Shown piece after piece: positions 1-7,694 of a stretch of DNA of 64,000 nucleotides. Origin of the DNA: Pandoraea iniqua (GTDB lineage Bacteria > Pseudomonadota > Gammaproteobacteria > Burkholderiales > Burkholderiaceae); assembly GCF_902459685.1 (NCBI RefSeq), contig NZ_CABPSF010000011.1, positions 84,165 through 148,164 of the forward strand, read 5' to 3'. A program made the translations under genes and the position numbers. The notes beneath the pieces were generated by a model, which searched no databases, was not told the DNA's origin, and saw only the letters and a list, made by a program, of their open reading frames with translations. Within the stretch, counting starts at the first letter, position 1. Each line of letters begins with the position of its first letter.

Positions 1-253
1 TGCAACAAGCATTAGCCAAGCTAAGCGCCCGACTGCTACAGCAAGCCCTTCGGCCCTCCAAACTCGAATCCAGTTGATATGGGTGGCAACCACCGCCCAG
101 CAGGCAAATGCAAGCCAATACACGGCAAGTCAAAGTTGCACCTCCTGAATATCCATCGGAGCGGCAGGCCTCGATGTGTGCCTAAGGTGGTTGTGAGATT
201 TCTTGTATCCCCCAATAGTGAGACGGCTGTCTAATCACAAAGTTGGGCACAAC

Positions 254-296
254 CGTGAAAAAATAAGGATGCCGTCCACGCCAAGACGGCATCCTT
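254..296 (-). terminator. Rho-independent terminator, minus strand
   Basis: A perfect 12-bp stem (265-276 pairing with 285-296, arm AAGGATGCCGTC) with an 8-nt loop is followed on the minus strand by a run of Ts (complement of 258-263). A near copy of this hairpin lies at 54083-54112 in the other orientation. Confidence 0.8.
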
Positions 297-500
297 AACC
301 CACAACAGAGGAGACATGACACGACCGATTGCGGACGGAGCCCCCCCCCAGGCGGAACCGGATCTCGGTCGCTTACAGAGTATGAGTCAGGCTCGAAAAT
401 GAAAAGGCAAAAAGCCAAGTATCGACGCGATAGAGCAGCCATTCAACAGCCAAGACGAGCTTAGCAATGAAGGCAAATAGTCCTAATGCGACTTTTCTCA
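254..500 (-). repeat. Degenerate repeat, copy 1 (3' gene end plus terminator)
   Basis: Read on the minus strand, this segment shares several blocks in the same order with 53880-54116 on the plus strand: a 5' block around GAAAAGTCGCATTAG (482-497), a block around GGTCGTGTCATGTCTCCTC (about 308-326), the TGTGGGTT box, and the GGATGCCGTC terminator stem. The blocks are separated by diverged sequence of similar length (about 185-200 bp overall). The pattern suggests two decayed copies of the same gene end rather than two unrelated terminators. Confidence 0.55.
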
Positions 501-920
501 GAGTCTCGCGAACGCCACTCCCTCTCTGGGAAGATTTGACCTGCATCGTAGACGCGACTAGCGCTGCATTTGGTTTGAAAGCGCGAGGACCTAGACATGA
601 ATCGTGTCGCTCAGACCAATCTCGATTGCTCCGTGATGGCCGAGGGGGCAGAAGCCATTCAGTTTCATCACGGCGACTCTGCACCCCTCGGCCTCGATCG
701 TCCATCGGTCGCGGCCACCACGTCGACCAATTCCCACCCGACGTGATGACAATGCGGCAGCAGCTGAGAACGCTTGGCACACCAACCGCGGCCGCCCCTC
801 ATTCCGAACGAGGAAGCCGCAAGAATGGCCATGTTCGCAAGCATTTGCCGCCCGCCACGGCCCGAGGCGCGGACCGCAGAAACGCGACTCCAAAATTTCG
901 AGAACTTGCGATCTCGGGCG

Positions 921-952
921 AAAAAAATGCCGCTTCTTGGGGAAGCGGCATT
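921..952 (-). terminator. Rho-independent terminator, minus strand
   Basis: An 11-bp perfect stem (926-936 with 942-952, arm AATGCCGCTTC) and a 5-nt loop is followed on the minus strand by seven Ts (complement of 921-927). No intact gene upstream of it on that strand was found, so its gene has probably been lost or degraded. Confidence 0.75.
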
Positions 953-1316
953 AGGCCATTGCTCACGGGGAGTGGCGCAATGGAAGCTGAGCGTCGCCAC
1001 ACCCGGGGAGGCGGAGGCGACAATTCAATGTTGCCGTAACCGACGCAGCCGTGCGTTTGGCAATTGCACCACACCGTTTGATCAAGAGCGCCACAGTGTC
1101 ACGAAGAGGTGGTCAAGGTTTAGCGGAAGCCATGGGTAGCATCTGGCCGCCAGGCCGGAATGTAGTGGTCTGGAGCGGCCCCCTGAAGGTCCGGACAAAG
1201 TCTCCCACTTACAATAGCGGGTAGGCATACGACTGTGTTTTTGACTGTATGCGATCCACGAATAACGTCCCTCAGAGAAAAATCACGAGGTACGTGAGGC
1301 GTGGCAACAAGGCGGG

Positions 1317-2897
1317 TCAGCGCAGATCGGCGGGCATCTTCCAGGGCAGCAGAGCGTCATAGTCGTCGACGCTCTGCGCCAGCGGCAGACGCTGAAACAG
1401 CCAGGTGAGATAGCGATACGGATCGATATCGTTCGCTTTGCAGGTCTCGACGAGCGAGTAGAGGTTGGCGCTGGCGTTCGCGCCGTCAACGGTGTCCGAG
1501 AACAGCCACGATCGGCGGCCGACGCAGAACGGGCGAATCGAGTTCTCGCAAGGATTGTTCGAGATGGGCCAACTGCCGTTCTCAACGTATCGCGCCAGCT
1601 TCGTCCACTGTGCGCGCAGGTAGGTCAGCGCCTTGCCAAGCAAGCCCTGCGGTACAACGCCGGGCGACTGCTCAAGCATCAGTGAGTGGATGGCATCAAG
1701 CACCCGAGCGCTGTATCGTCGTCGCAATCGTTGTCGTCGTTCGGCATCCCACGTTTCGGTGCGTGCCTCGGCGGCAAACAGCTTGCCGATCAGCGCGATA
1801 AAGCGCATCGCGAGCAGATCAGGAGTTCGCGCGGCTTTCGGCACATTCTCTTCCGCTTTGACGAAGTAGCGTCTGGCATGAACCCAGCACCCCAGATGCA
1901 CGAGCTGGTAACGCCGGGCGATATCGTTATAGGGCTCGTAGCCATCGCTCATCAGCACCGCACCCTGGCGGATGCCAGTGAACAGCTTGTCTGCCAGTTT
2001 GGCGCCGCGCCCGGGCGTGTAATTGAAGCACCGGATCGGCGTTTGCGCCTGCGTCATCTGCGACCACAGATAGCTCTTCGATTGCGCTCGGCGGTTTTCT
2101 TCTTTGAGCACCTGGAACGTGGTCTCGTCGCAATAGATGATCTCGGCCTCTAGCAGTGCATCCCGCATCAGGTTGATCACCGGCTGCGTCGCGATGCCGA
2201 CGCGAACCATGCTCGCGGCGAGCGTGTTCGAGGAGATGTCGCCGCCGAAACGGCGCAGCAGACCGGCCTGGCGATACAGAGGCATCCCGAACTGATACTT
2301 GCCGGTGGCAATCCACGCGAGCGCCGATTCGGTAAGCAGTCCGCGCGCAATGATTCGCGGCGGCGCCGGCGTGACCTTGATGCCCAGATCGCAGCACGGG
2401 CATGCGTACTTGACGCGCTGGTGCTGGATCACACGAAGCTGCTCCGGGATGACGTCGAGTTGTTCGCTGACTTCGACGCCAAACTCGACGAGCGCGTGGC
2501 CGTCGTTCGAACAGAAACGTTCCGCTTCAGGCAGTTCATGCCGCACGACTTCGCGCGGCAGATTCGGATCGCGTGGCTTGCGCTTACCTCGTTTCTTGCG
2601 CTTGTGCGCCGCAACTGTAGATTCCGGAATATCCTCCCGCGCGGGGGCGCTGCTCTTGCCAAGCACTTCGGCTTCGTTAAACAAGCCGAGTTGATTGTCG
2701 CCCCTCGCCTCGCTCTTTGCACCGAACAGCTCGCGGCGATAGGCCCGAAGCCGCTCCTCGGCGAGATCTCGTTCTGCTGTCACGAGCCGCAGAGCACCGC
2801 ACAATGCCTCTTTTTCTTCTCGTAGCCCGCGAGCGGCATCGCGCTCGGCAAGCAGCGCTTTCAGTTCATCGGCGGTGATCGTGACGGTGATCGGCAT
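1317..2897 (-). CDS. tnpC: IS66 family transposase (TnpC, DDE enzyme)
   Basis: This 526-residue protein is the DDE transposase of IS66 elements. From N to C there is an alpha-helical leucine-rich region, a basic linker (KKRGKRKPRDPNLP), a zinc-finger region with the CPCCDLG cysteines, and the catalytic core with YCDETTF (first Asp), the LMSDGYEPY region (second Asp) and the NNPCENSIRPF block holding the catalytic Glu. The C-terminal region after the core is complete, ending about 70 bp from the element end. The length is normal for the family and no frameshift is seen, so the element may be active. It lies 32 bp downstream of tnpB and is probably cotranscribed with it. Confidence 0.93.
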   Translation of the reverse strand: MPITVTITADELKALLAERDAARGLREEKEALCGALRLVTAERDLAEERLRAYRRELFGAKSEARGDNQLGLFNEAEVLGKSSAPAREDIPESTVAAHKRKKRGKRKPRDPNLPREVVRHELPEAERFCSNDGHALVEFGVEVSEQLDVIPEQLRVIQHQRVKYACPCCDLGIKVTPAPPRIIARGLLTESALAWIATGKYQFGMPLYRQAGLLRRFGGDISSNTLAASMVRVGIATQPVINLMRDALLEAEIIYCDETTFQVLKEENRRAQSKSYLWSQMTQAQTPIRCFNYTPGRGAKLADKLFTGIRQGAVLMSDGYEPYNDIARRYQLVHLGCWVHARRYFVKAEENVPKAARTPDLLAMRFIALIGKLFAAEARTETWDAERRQRLRRRYSARVLDAIHSLMLEQSPGVVPQGLLGKALTYLRAQWTKLARYVENGSWPISNNPCENSIRPFCVGRRSWLFSDTVDGANASANLYSLVETCKANDIDPYRYLTWLFQRLPLAQSVDDYDALLPWKMPADLR

Positions 2898-2929
2898 GCG
2901 CGATTAGACAGGCATGCCACTCGCCTGTT

Positions 2930-3283
2930 TCAGCTCACGCGCAGATATTCTTGCTTCGCGTGGCGCCGAATGGCTGTGATGTCGTCACCGTCGAGCAACG
3001 CGTGCAGCACGTCGGACGTCATCGTGACGACCTCGGTCTTGTTGTCGGGCCAGATGAAGCGGCTCGCTTCCAAGCGTTTCATCAACAGCCAGAAGCCGCT
3101 TCCATCCCAGCCAAGAATCTTGACCCGATCGCGACGCCGGTTGCCAAAGATATAGAGCGAGCCGTCCATCGGGCTCAGCTGCATCGACTGCTCGACGAGA
3201 ATCGACAGGCTGTTCATGCCGTAACGGAAGTCGACAGGATCGCGGTGCAGGTAGACCTTCAGGCCTTCGTCGAACCGGAACAC
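2930..3283 (-). CDS. tnpB: IS66 family accessory protein TnpB (Orf2)
   Basis: This 117-residue protein has the signature of the IS66 Orf2 family: a VDFRYGMNSL motif near the N-terminus, followed by LYIFGNRRRDRVKILGWDG and the FWLLMKRLE helix. The family is required for IS66 transposition together with TnpA and TnpC, although its biochemical role is not established. The frame starts 25 bp inside the 3' end of tnpA, the usual overlap suggesting translational coupling. Confidence 0.92.
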   Translation of the reverse strand: MFRFDEGLKVYLHRDPVDFRYGMNSLSILVEQSMQLSPMDGSLYIFGNRRRDRVKILGWDGSGFWLLMKRLEASRFIWPDNKTEVVTMTSDVLHALLDGDDITAIRRHAKQEYLRVS

Positions 3284-3783
3284 GGCATCCTCCCCAGAAT
3301 CCGGACCAGGGTGGTCAGCTCCTCGATCGACGCGATGGCGCGCCCCATCTCGAGCTCGACGCCGTTGGCCAGACGCACATGCAGCTCGAGCTGCATCGAC
3401 GCAGCCGACGGTGCTGGCACCTGCACAGATACCGGAGGCGTCGAAACGACCGGTACGAAGGCCGGAGGCACCGCGGTGGCCGAAACCAGACTATGCGTAT
3501 CCGGCAAGTCGATGGTCACGCTCTCGATCTCGCGCGACGAAAGGCCATCGATATCTCCGGCGCGTTGCATCGGCAAGAGTCCTTGCTCGCGCTCCATCAG
3601 ATACTTCGTGATCCATTTGCGCAGCAGGTTGGCATTGACACCGTGTTCTTGCGCGAGCCTCGCCACCGATACGCCCGGTTGTAATGCCGCCTCGATCAGT
3701 GCCCGCTTGCTCTTCTCATCGTAACGGCGCCGGCCGTCACTACTTTGTCGAACGACTCTCAACTCAGAGTCTTTGTCAGCCAT
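3259..3783 (-). CDS. tnpA: IS66 family TnpA, helix-turn-helix protein
   Basis: This 174-residue protein carries a transposase-type helix-turn-helix in the first 70 residues (SKRALIEAALQPGVSVARLA, then HGVNANLLRKWI), typical of IS66 OrfA/InsJ-like proteins. The middle is proline/valine-rich, and the C-terminus has a conserved helical segment (IASIEELTTLVRILGRM). The ATG lies inside a long inverted repeat (3781-3817) that also contains the GGAGGT ribosome-binding site, so a folded messenger would hide the start. Confidence 0.88.
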   Translation of the reverse strand: MADKDSELRVVRQSSDGRRRYDEKSKRALIEAALQPGVSVARLAQEHGVNANLLRKWITKYLMEREQGLLPMQRAGDIDGLSSREIESVTIDLPDTHSLVSATAVPPAFVPVVSTPPVSVQVPAPSAASMQLELHVRLANGVELEMGRAIASIEELTTLVRILGRMPCSGSTKA

Positions 3784-3817
3784 AGGTGTCCACCTCCGTA
3801 GTAGGTGGACACCTATG
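3781..3817. repeat. 15-bp perfect inverted repeat over the tnpA start
   Basis: CATAGGTGTCCACCT (3781-3795) and AGGTGGACACCTATG (3803-3817) are exact reverse complements around a 7-nt loop. On the minus strand the 3' arm carries the Shine-Dalgarno GGAGGT and the ATG of tnpA. It could be an RNA hairpin limiting transposase translation or a repressor operator. Confidence 0.8.
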
Positions 3818-3866
3818 CTCCTCCTTCACCAGGCCCTTGGGTAGACGTCGTTACTCGACCGCTTAC

Positions 3867-4159
3867 ACTGAAGACGAGGGGACGTCGAATCCAGCCCCCG
3901 GCTCCGCGCACTCCTTCTTGAGCGTCGACAATCCATGTATTCCACCTCAACGATCGCCAGCCCGACTGCGCGGCACACGGCATCGAGCTTGTCGAAAGCG
4001 ATACCAACCCCGTTCGATACCTTGTTCAGCATCGACGGATCCCGCTGGGTCGCATCGAGTACCTGACGCTTCAGTTCAGGGTCCACAAACGTGCGACGGC
4101 ACGTTTGCTCAAAAAACTCCCTGCTGCTTCGGCAGGAATTCAACAACGTTCTCCATCAT
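3867..4159 (-). pseudogene. Phage CII-like regulator, frameshifted and cut by IS66
   Basis: From the ATG at 4159, preceded by AGGA at a suitable distance, translation gives MMENVVEFLPKQQGVF and then a stop. Removing one base from the T6 run (A6 on plus, 4111-4116) restores the frame into FEQTCRRTFVDPELK and a helical DNA-binding-like region, DPSMLNKVSNGVGI then FDKLDAVCRAVGLA, typical of small phage regulators of the CII/HTH type. The conserved part ends at VEVEYMD, where the IS66 end begins. The gene is therefore damaged twice. The family assignment rests on pattern only. Confidence 0.55.
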
Positions 4160-4349
4160 TCAACGTCCTGCAAAATCAACGAATGACCATGAATCGGAAA
4201 GCCCTTACGCTTCTGGGCATGGACAAGAAAACAAGCAATTAGGGAAACCAAGAAAAGTCGCATCCGCTTGCTCAAAAAGGGACAGACACCCCTAATCGCG
4301 TGAAAATCCAGATTCCTCGAACTGATCTTTCATTTCAAATGGGGTACTC

Positions 4350-4580
4350 ATGACAGACGATTCAAAATTCATGGAACTGGAGGGGCAATTGCGAGCGACT
4401 CAGATAGCCATCCGTGCGCTAATCCTTTGCTCCGCAGATCCTCAAACGTCCACGCTTGCAGTCCTGGATCAGCTAAACCGCCTCATTTCGGCCGTACTAC
4501 AGTCCGAAGAGCCCGATGCGTTCTTAATAGGCGTCGAAGTGGCCAAACGAACACTCCTGCCGTCATCGGGCAACTCCTGA
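4350..4580 (+). CDS. Hypothetical small phage-type protein (76 aa)
   Basis: A small acidic, mostly helical protein beginning MTDDSKFMELEGQLRATQIA. The start follows a GGGG stretch 7 bases upstream. No catalytic motif, membrane segment or signal peptide is visible. Its stop is followed 10 bp later by the start of the Acb2-like gene, so the two were probably one transcription unit in the former prophage. Function unknown. Confidence 0.6.
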   Translation: MTDDSKFMELEGQLRATQIAIRALILCSADPQTSTLAVLDQLNRLISAVLQSEEPDAFLIGVEVAKRTLLPSSGNS

Positions 4581-4723
4581 GGCGCTGTCGATGACTCGCC
4601 GTACGCGGCACACATATGCCCACAGGCAAGCTTGCCGCGAACTGTCCGCCGAAGAAATCGACCTGACGAACCGGATCCGACGTCCCCCCGTCTTCAGTAG
4701 CACTGAGCTTTAGAGTCCGAGGG

Positions 4724-5557
4724 TTAATGTAACTGCATTCCTGCCAATTTTCGGGCGTAGGATGCCGGCGTTAATCCGCCCAGTGACTTCTTCGGTCGCT
4801 CCTCGTTGTACTCCCGTCGCCATGCCTCGATCACCACCTTGGCGTGCGGCAGGCTGGTGAACCAGTGTTCGTTCAGGCATTCATCCCGGAAGCGTCCGTT
4901 AAACGATTCGATGTAGGCATTCTGGTTGGGTTTGCCCGGCTCGATCAGGAACAGTTTGACGCCTCGCCCGTGTGCCCAGCTCAGCATCGCACGACCGCAA
5001 AATTCCTTGCCGTTATCGGTACGGATCGCTTGTGGCAAACCTCGATGCAACGCCACACGATCCAGAATGCGCGTTAGCGCTAGGCCGCCAATCGCTCGCT
5101 CCGGCACAATGGCCACGGCCTCATGCGTGGCGTCATCGACCACCGTCAGGCTCTTGATGACACGGCCCTCCGCCGTTCGGTCGAACACAAAATCCATCGA
5201 CCAAACCTGATTCGCCGCCGACGGCCGCCCCAGCGGCTGACGATCCGATACCGGTACCTTCTTGCGCTTGCGACGACGCACTTGCAACTTTTCTTCGGCA
5301 TACAGCCGCTCAACCCGCTTGTGGTTGACTGTCACGCCTGACTGCCGCAACTTCAGATAGATCATGCCCGAGCCATAGCGACGATGCCGCTGAGCCAAGG
5401 CGACGATCTGCGCTCGCAGGGCCTGATTGCGATCCGGCGCCGGTTGATAACGGTAGGCGCTGGCGCTCATGCCGATTACCCGCAGGGCTCGGCGCTCGCT
5501 CAAGCCACTATCGGTCATATGGCGCACCAGCTCTCGGCGGGACGGGGCGCTCACCAC
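4724..5557 (-). CDS. IS3 family transposase OrfB (DDE integrase core)
   Basis: 277 residues. An HTH_21-like N-terminal part ([36 protein letters not shown]) is followed by an rve integrase core with WSMDFVFDR (first Asp), [10 protein letters not shown] (second Asp) and [18 protein letters not shown] (catalytic Glu), then the [19 protein letters not shown] tail. It is complete. OrfB normally follows OrfA by a -1 frameshift in the overlap, where an A-rich slippery run is present. The copy looks intact and potentially active. Confidence 0.93.
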   Translation of the reverse strand: MVSAPSRRELVRHMTDSGLSERRALRVIGMSASAYRYQPAPDRNQALRAQIVALAQRHRRYGSGMIYLKLRQSGVTVNHKRVERLYAEEKLQVRRRKRKKVPVSDRQPLGRPSAANQVWSMDFVFDRTAEGRVIKSLTVVDDATHEAVAIVPERAIGGLALTRILDRVALHRGLPQAIRTDNGKEFCGRAMLSWAHGRGVKLFLIEPGKPNQNAYIESFNGRFRDECLNEHWFTSLPHAKVVIEAWRREYNEERPKKSLGGLTPASYARKLAGMQLH

Positions 5558-5820
5558 TTTTTTCGCAACGCCTCGCGCGTCACCTCATTCTCCAGCAGCG
5601 ATTGCGCTAGCAGTTTCTTCAACCGAGCGTTTTCGGTCTCCAGATCCTTCAGCCGCTTCGCGTCAGAGACATTCATGCCGCCGAACTTACTGCGCCATAG
5701 GTAATAGCTGGCCTCTGAGAAGCCGTGCTGACGGCATAGTTCCTTGACCGGTATGCCCGTCTCGGCTTCCCTCAGGAAGCCGATGATTTGCTCGTCGGTG
5801 AATCTCTTCTTCATGTCCAA
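5551..5820 (-). CDS. IS3 family transposase OrfA (HTH)
   Basis: 89 residues: an HTH domain ([50 protein letters not shown]) followed by the leucine-zipper-like coiled coil ([18 protein letters not shown]) used for multimerisation in IS3 elements. Its 3' end overlaps OrfB by 7 bp at an A6G run (minus strand), the expected -1 frameshift site. The ATG is preceded by a GGAG-like motif. Confidence 0.92.
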   Translation of the reverse strand: MDMKKRFTDEQIIGFLREAETGIPVKELCRQHGFSEASYYLWRSKFGGMNVSDAKRLKDLETENARLKKLLAQSLLENEVTREALRKKW

Positions 5821-6221
5821 TCTCCTGACTACGTGATTGGACTCTAAATCGTCGCGCTACTCAAATCGGGGGTGACGTCGGATCAAGGCTAAAGGGGCCG
5901 AATTGCTTGCCCTAGCTGACGAATTGGAAACGCACTTGGACGGCGAGATCAACGCCAAGGCCGACGCATACAACAATGTCGATGTGCCCGACTACCGAAC
6001 TTCGCCAGACGCCATTGAGTTGACCCGATTCAAAAATGCCGATCCTCACAAGTGAGCCGGTATCGGCAAGCTCGACATTCAAACCGGAATCATGTCCCTC
6101 GTGCGCGCCGTCGCCCAGCCGGCTATCTGACCAAACGCCTCCCCGGTGAGGGAACGCCCCCGATGATGCAGGCGTGACGGCCGCCAGAGTACGGCACCCT
6201 TTTCAGTTCGACGGAGGACGT

Positions 6222-6461
6222 ATGGGCGTCAAAGAACTTGAGTCGAGAGCGGGCCGTGAAAGCTATTTGGCAACCGCGCCGATCGCTTCAGGTGGTGAGT
6301 GGAAACGACGCTGTGCCAAACTGTTTCAGCAACGCGGCGGTGTCACTGAGGCTGTGGCGGTCGACTTGGCCAAAGCCTGCTTCGAACAGCGTGTCAATTG
6401 GGATCACGAAAGCGATCCGGAAGGCGCCGCCGATGTCAAGGCGAGCTACTGGAACGGCTGA
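6222..6461 (+). CDS. Hypothetical phage-type protein (79 aa)
   Basis: The ATG at 6222 is chosen over upstream ATGs because CGGAGGACGT precedes it, a strong ribosome-binding site at ideal spacing. The product begins MGVKELESRAGRESYLAT and contains a compact helical region (CAKLFQQRGGVTEAVAVDLA), ending in an acidic tail. Small proteins with this look occur in the early regions of Burkholderia phages, but I cannot name a family. It is 91 bp downstream of the Acb2-like pseudogene in the same direction. Confidence 0.55.
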   Translation: MGVKELESRAGRESYLATAPIASGGEWKRRCAKLFQQRGGVTEAVAVDLAKACFEQRVNWDHESDPEGAADVKASYWNG

Positions 6462-6707
6462 ATTACCTGCCCGCTTCGGCGGGCACCTTCAAGTGAGCCG
6501 CCCCAGTGTCGGTGCGGCGACGTTAAATAGCCCATAACGGCAAAAGCCCTCATCGGCACGGGGCTGCTCACCTGAATGCATGGTTTCATCGGTAGTATCC
6601 TCAACCGAGCAGCCCGGCATGTCGGCTCGGCGACACAAAATATCCTGTATCCCCATCAACCACGATGGATCGCACTGTCGGGCTGCTCTCTTGAGGGTGC
6701 TGCCTCA

Positions 6708-6881
6708 TTAGTTCGGACAGATCGCAGGGGGGTCGATTTCTCCTCGCTCACCGGACGCTAGACGCTCGCTTTGAGCAGCCTTCATTTCCTGACGCGCCTC
6801 GGCACAGTTCTGCTCGTGCGCCGCGATCACCTCAACGGCAAACACGCCCGCGCAATGCCGGCAGTGCAAACGCTGATTCAT
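6708..6881 (-). CDS. Small putative zinc-finger protein (57 aa)
   Basis: ATG at 6881 is preceded by GGGGAG at 6-nt spacing, a near-perfect ribosome-binding site. The product starts MNQRLHCRHCAGVFAVEVIA and continues to AHEQNC, giving a C-x2-C ... H-x3-C arrangement that could bind zinc, followed by a charged tail ending AICPN. It is oriented opposite to the neighbouring phage-type genes. Composition and spacing make it a probable small phage or plasmid gene; function unknown. Confidence 0.5.
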   Translation of the reverse strand: MNQRLHCRHCAGVFAVEVIAAHEQNCAEARQEMKAAQSERLASGERGEIDPPAICPN

Positions 6882-7096
6882 AGCAATCTCCCCGAAGTGC
6901 CGCGCACCCGGCGCGGATCACTCTACGGTGTCCGGAAGCGTGGGACGGCGTGCCGCCCCACGATCCAAAGGGATGCTAGCCGGAAATATCCCAGGCAGAT
7001 TCGCAGCAAGACATTCTGCCAGGCATCTCCCCAAACACACCTGCGAACACGTCGGTCCACACGCCAATAGTAGCAAAGTGCGGCAATGACTTTAAT

Positions 7097-7170
7097 CCGG
7101 GCTTGGTCGAGTGGTCAGGCACAAGCCTTCCAAGCTGAGCACACCGGTTCGACTCCGGTAGCACGCTCCA
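7097..7170 (+). tRNA. Degenerate tRNA-Gly(UCC)-like gene
   Basis: The 74-nt segment has a D-arm like GGTCGAGTGGTCAGGC, an anticodon loop CTTCCAA with TCC at 7129-7131, a perfect 5-bp T-stem around TTCGACT (ACCGG/CCGGT) and an encoded CCA end (7168-7170). The acceptor stem pairs at only about 5 of 7 positions and the anticodon stem at only 3 of 5. It is either a diverged phage tRNA or a decaying one. It sits within the prophage remnant, consistent with a phage-borne tRNA. Confidence 0.5.
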
Positions 7171-7218
7171 TCCCTCCCCGCGAGCCGCGAATCGCGCACC
7201 TTTTCATCGGATAGACAC

Positions 7219-7514
7219 ATGGCAGCGACCAAAAAACGCTGGAGATCCAGCTCGCCAAGACGAAGGTGGTTGAGGAAATTAGGTTGTCCGCGAGCAGATT
7301 TGCTCAGCTCGCAGGCGCGCGCCTAAGTGGATCGCAACAGCCGATGCGACGAAGTCCGCTGAATAACGGGACCTTGCAGAAACGAAGTTCGCGCGGATTT
7401 CAAACTTCCCGCCTGCAAGTGGGGGGCAACAGCCTGAACAGGCTGCGTGACATCCTCGCCCGTGAGCACATCACCCTCGATCGCCTGACACAGAGAGAAT
7501 CGGTCTTGCTGTAA
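7219..7514 (+). pseudogene. Phage-type protein broken by a homopolymer frameshift
   Basis: ATG at 7219 reads MAATKK, then leaves frame after the A6 run at 7231-7236. Adding one A gives a continuous helical protein, MAATKKTLEIQLAKTKVVEE, that joins the open frame running to the stop at 7512. The start is 49 bp after the tRNA-like gene. The C-terminal half does not look strongly conserved, so the true 3' end is uncertain. Family not recognised. Confidence 0.4.
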
Positions 7515-7694
7515 GGCGAGTTGCGCCGCCAACGGAAGTGACAGCTTTTCAAATGAAAACTCAGCAAAAGAAAAACCTCACTCACGACTGCAGTAGGAAT
7601 ATCGGTATTCCTATCCGTTCTAGCGCATGCGCGCTCGGCCAACAGGGCAGCGGCAGCTCTGAACATTTCTTCACATCTTTGATGAGGCTACATT

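Larger units (their letters stand above)
1..1246. other. Long stretch without a convincing gene
   Basis: No open frame here has both a credible start and protein-like composition; the open frames are arginine/proline-rich and overlap each other on both strands. What can be supported is a terminator hairpin at 254-296 and another at 921-952, both oriented for minus-strand transcription. A hydrophobic minus-strand segment ending near 373 (about 35 residues of alternating hydrophobic/basic character) may be the tail of a decayed gene that used the first terminator; see the repeat at 254-500. Confidence 0.5.
1247..3866 (-). mobile_element. IS66-family insertion sequence
   Basis: The right end carries an IS66-type terminal inverted repeat, GTAAGCGGTCGAG read inward from 3866. 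The left end at 1247 begins GTATGCGATCCA and matches about 9 of the first 12 positions. Between them lie the three standard IS66 genes in the order tnpA-tnpB-tnpC on the minus strand. The flanking 8-mers (1239-1246 and 3867-3874) do not match, so no target duplication is visible and the left end is less certain. The element truncates a phage-type regulator at 3867. Confidence 0.85.
4678..5880 (-). mobile_element. IS3-family element, IS407 group (1203 bp)
   Basis: Imperfect terminal inverted repeats start CGACGTC at both ends and share AGTAGC and TTTAGAGTCC blocks further in. The element is flanked by a 4-bp direct repeat GATC (4674-4677 and 5881-5884), the target size usual for the IS407 group. 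Removing one copy and the element rejoins the Acb2-like reading frame exactly, which confirms both ends. The right-end 50 bp recurs unchanged at 43330-43381. Confidence 0.92.
4591..6130 (+). pseudogene. acb2: Acb2/Tad1-hairpin anti-CBASS protein, IS-interrupted
   Basis: The 5' part (4591-4677) encodes 29 residues ending CRELSAEEIDLTNRI. The 3' part resumes after the IS at 5885 (KAKGAELLALADELETHL) and runs to an in-frame TGA at 6053-6055, then continues in the same frame as AGIGKLDIQTGIMSLVRAVA to TGA at 6128. Rejoined at the 4-bp duplication, and with the internal TGA read as TGG (Trp), the product is about 110 residues. It has the family layout: an N-terminal REL-S-EEIDL-N-IK-KG hairpin and a C-terminal W-IG-D-Q-G-M-LVRAVAQP block. 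Acb2 proteins sequester the cyclic nucleotides that activate CBASS defence. The Tyr usually before REL appears as Cys here. IS insertion plus a nonsense codon make it a pseudogene. The match is by recalled family motif, not by search. Confidence 0.72.

Noticed and set aside
467..1039. A 190-codon open frame on the plus strand
   Set aside because: Arginine/serine-rich, no ribosome-binding site, overlaps other equally poor frames and the terminator at 921-952; not a protein-like sequence.
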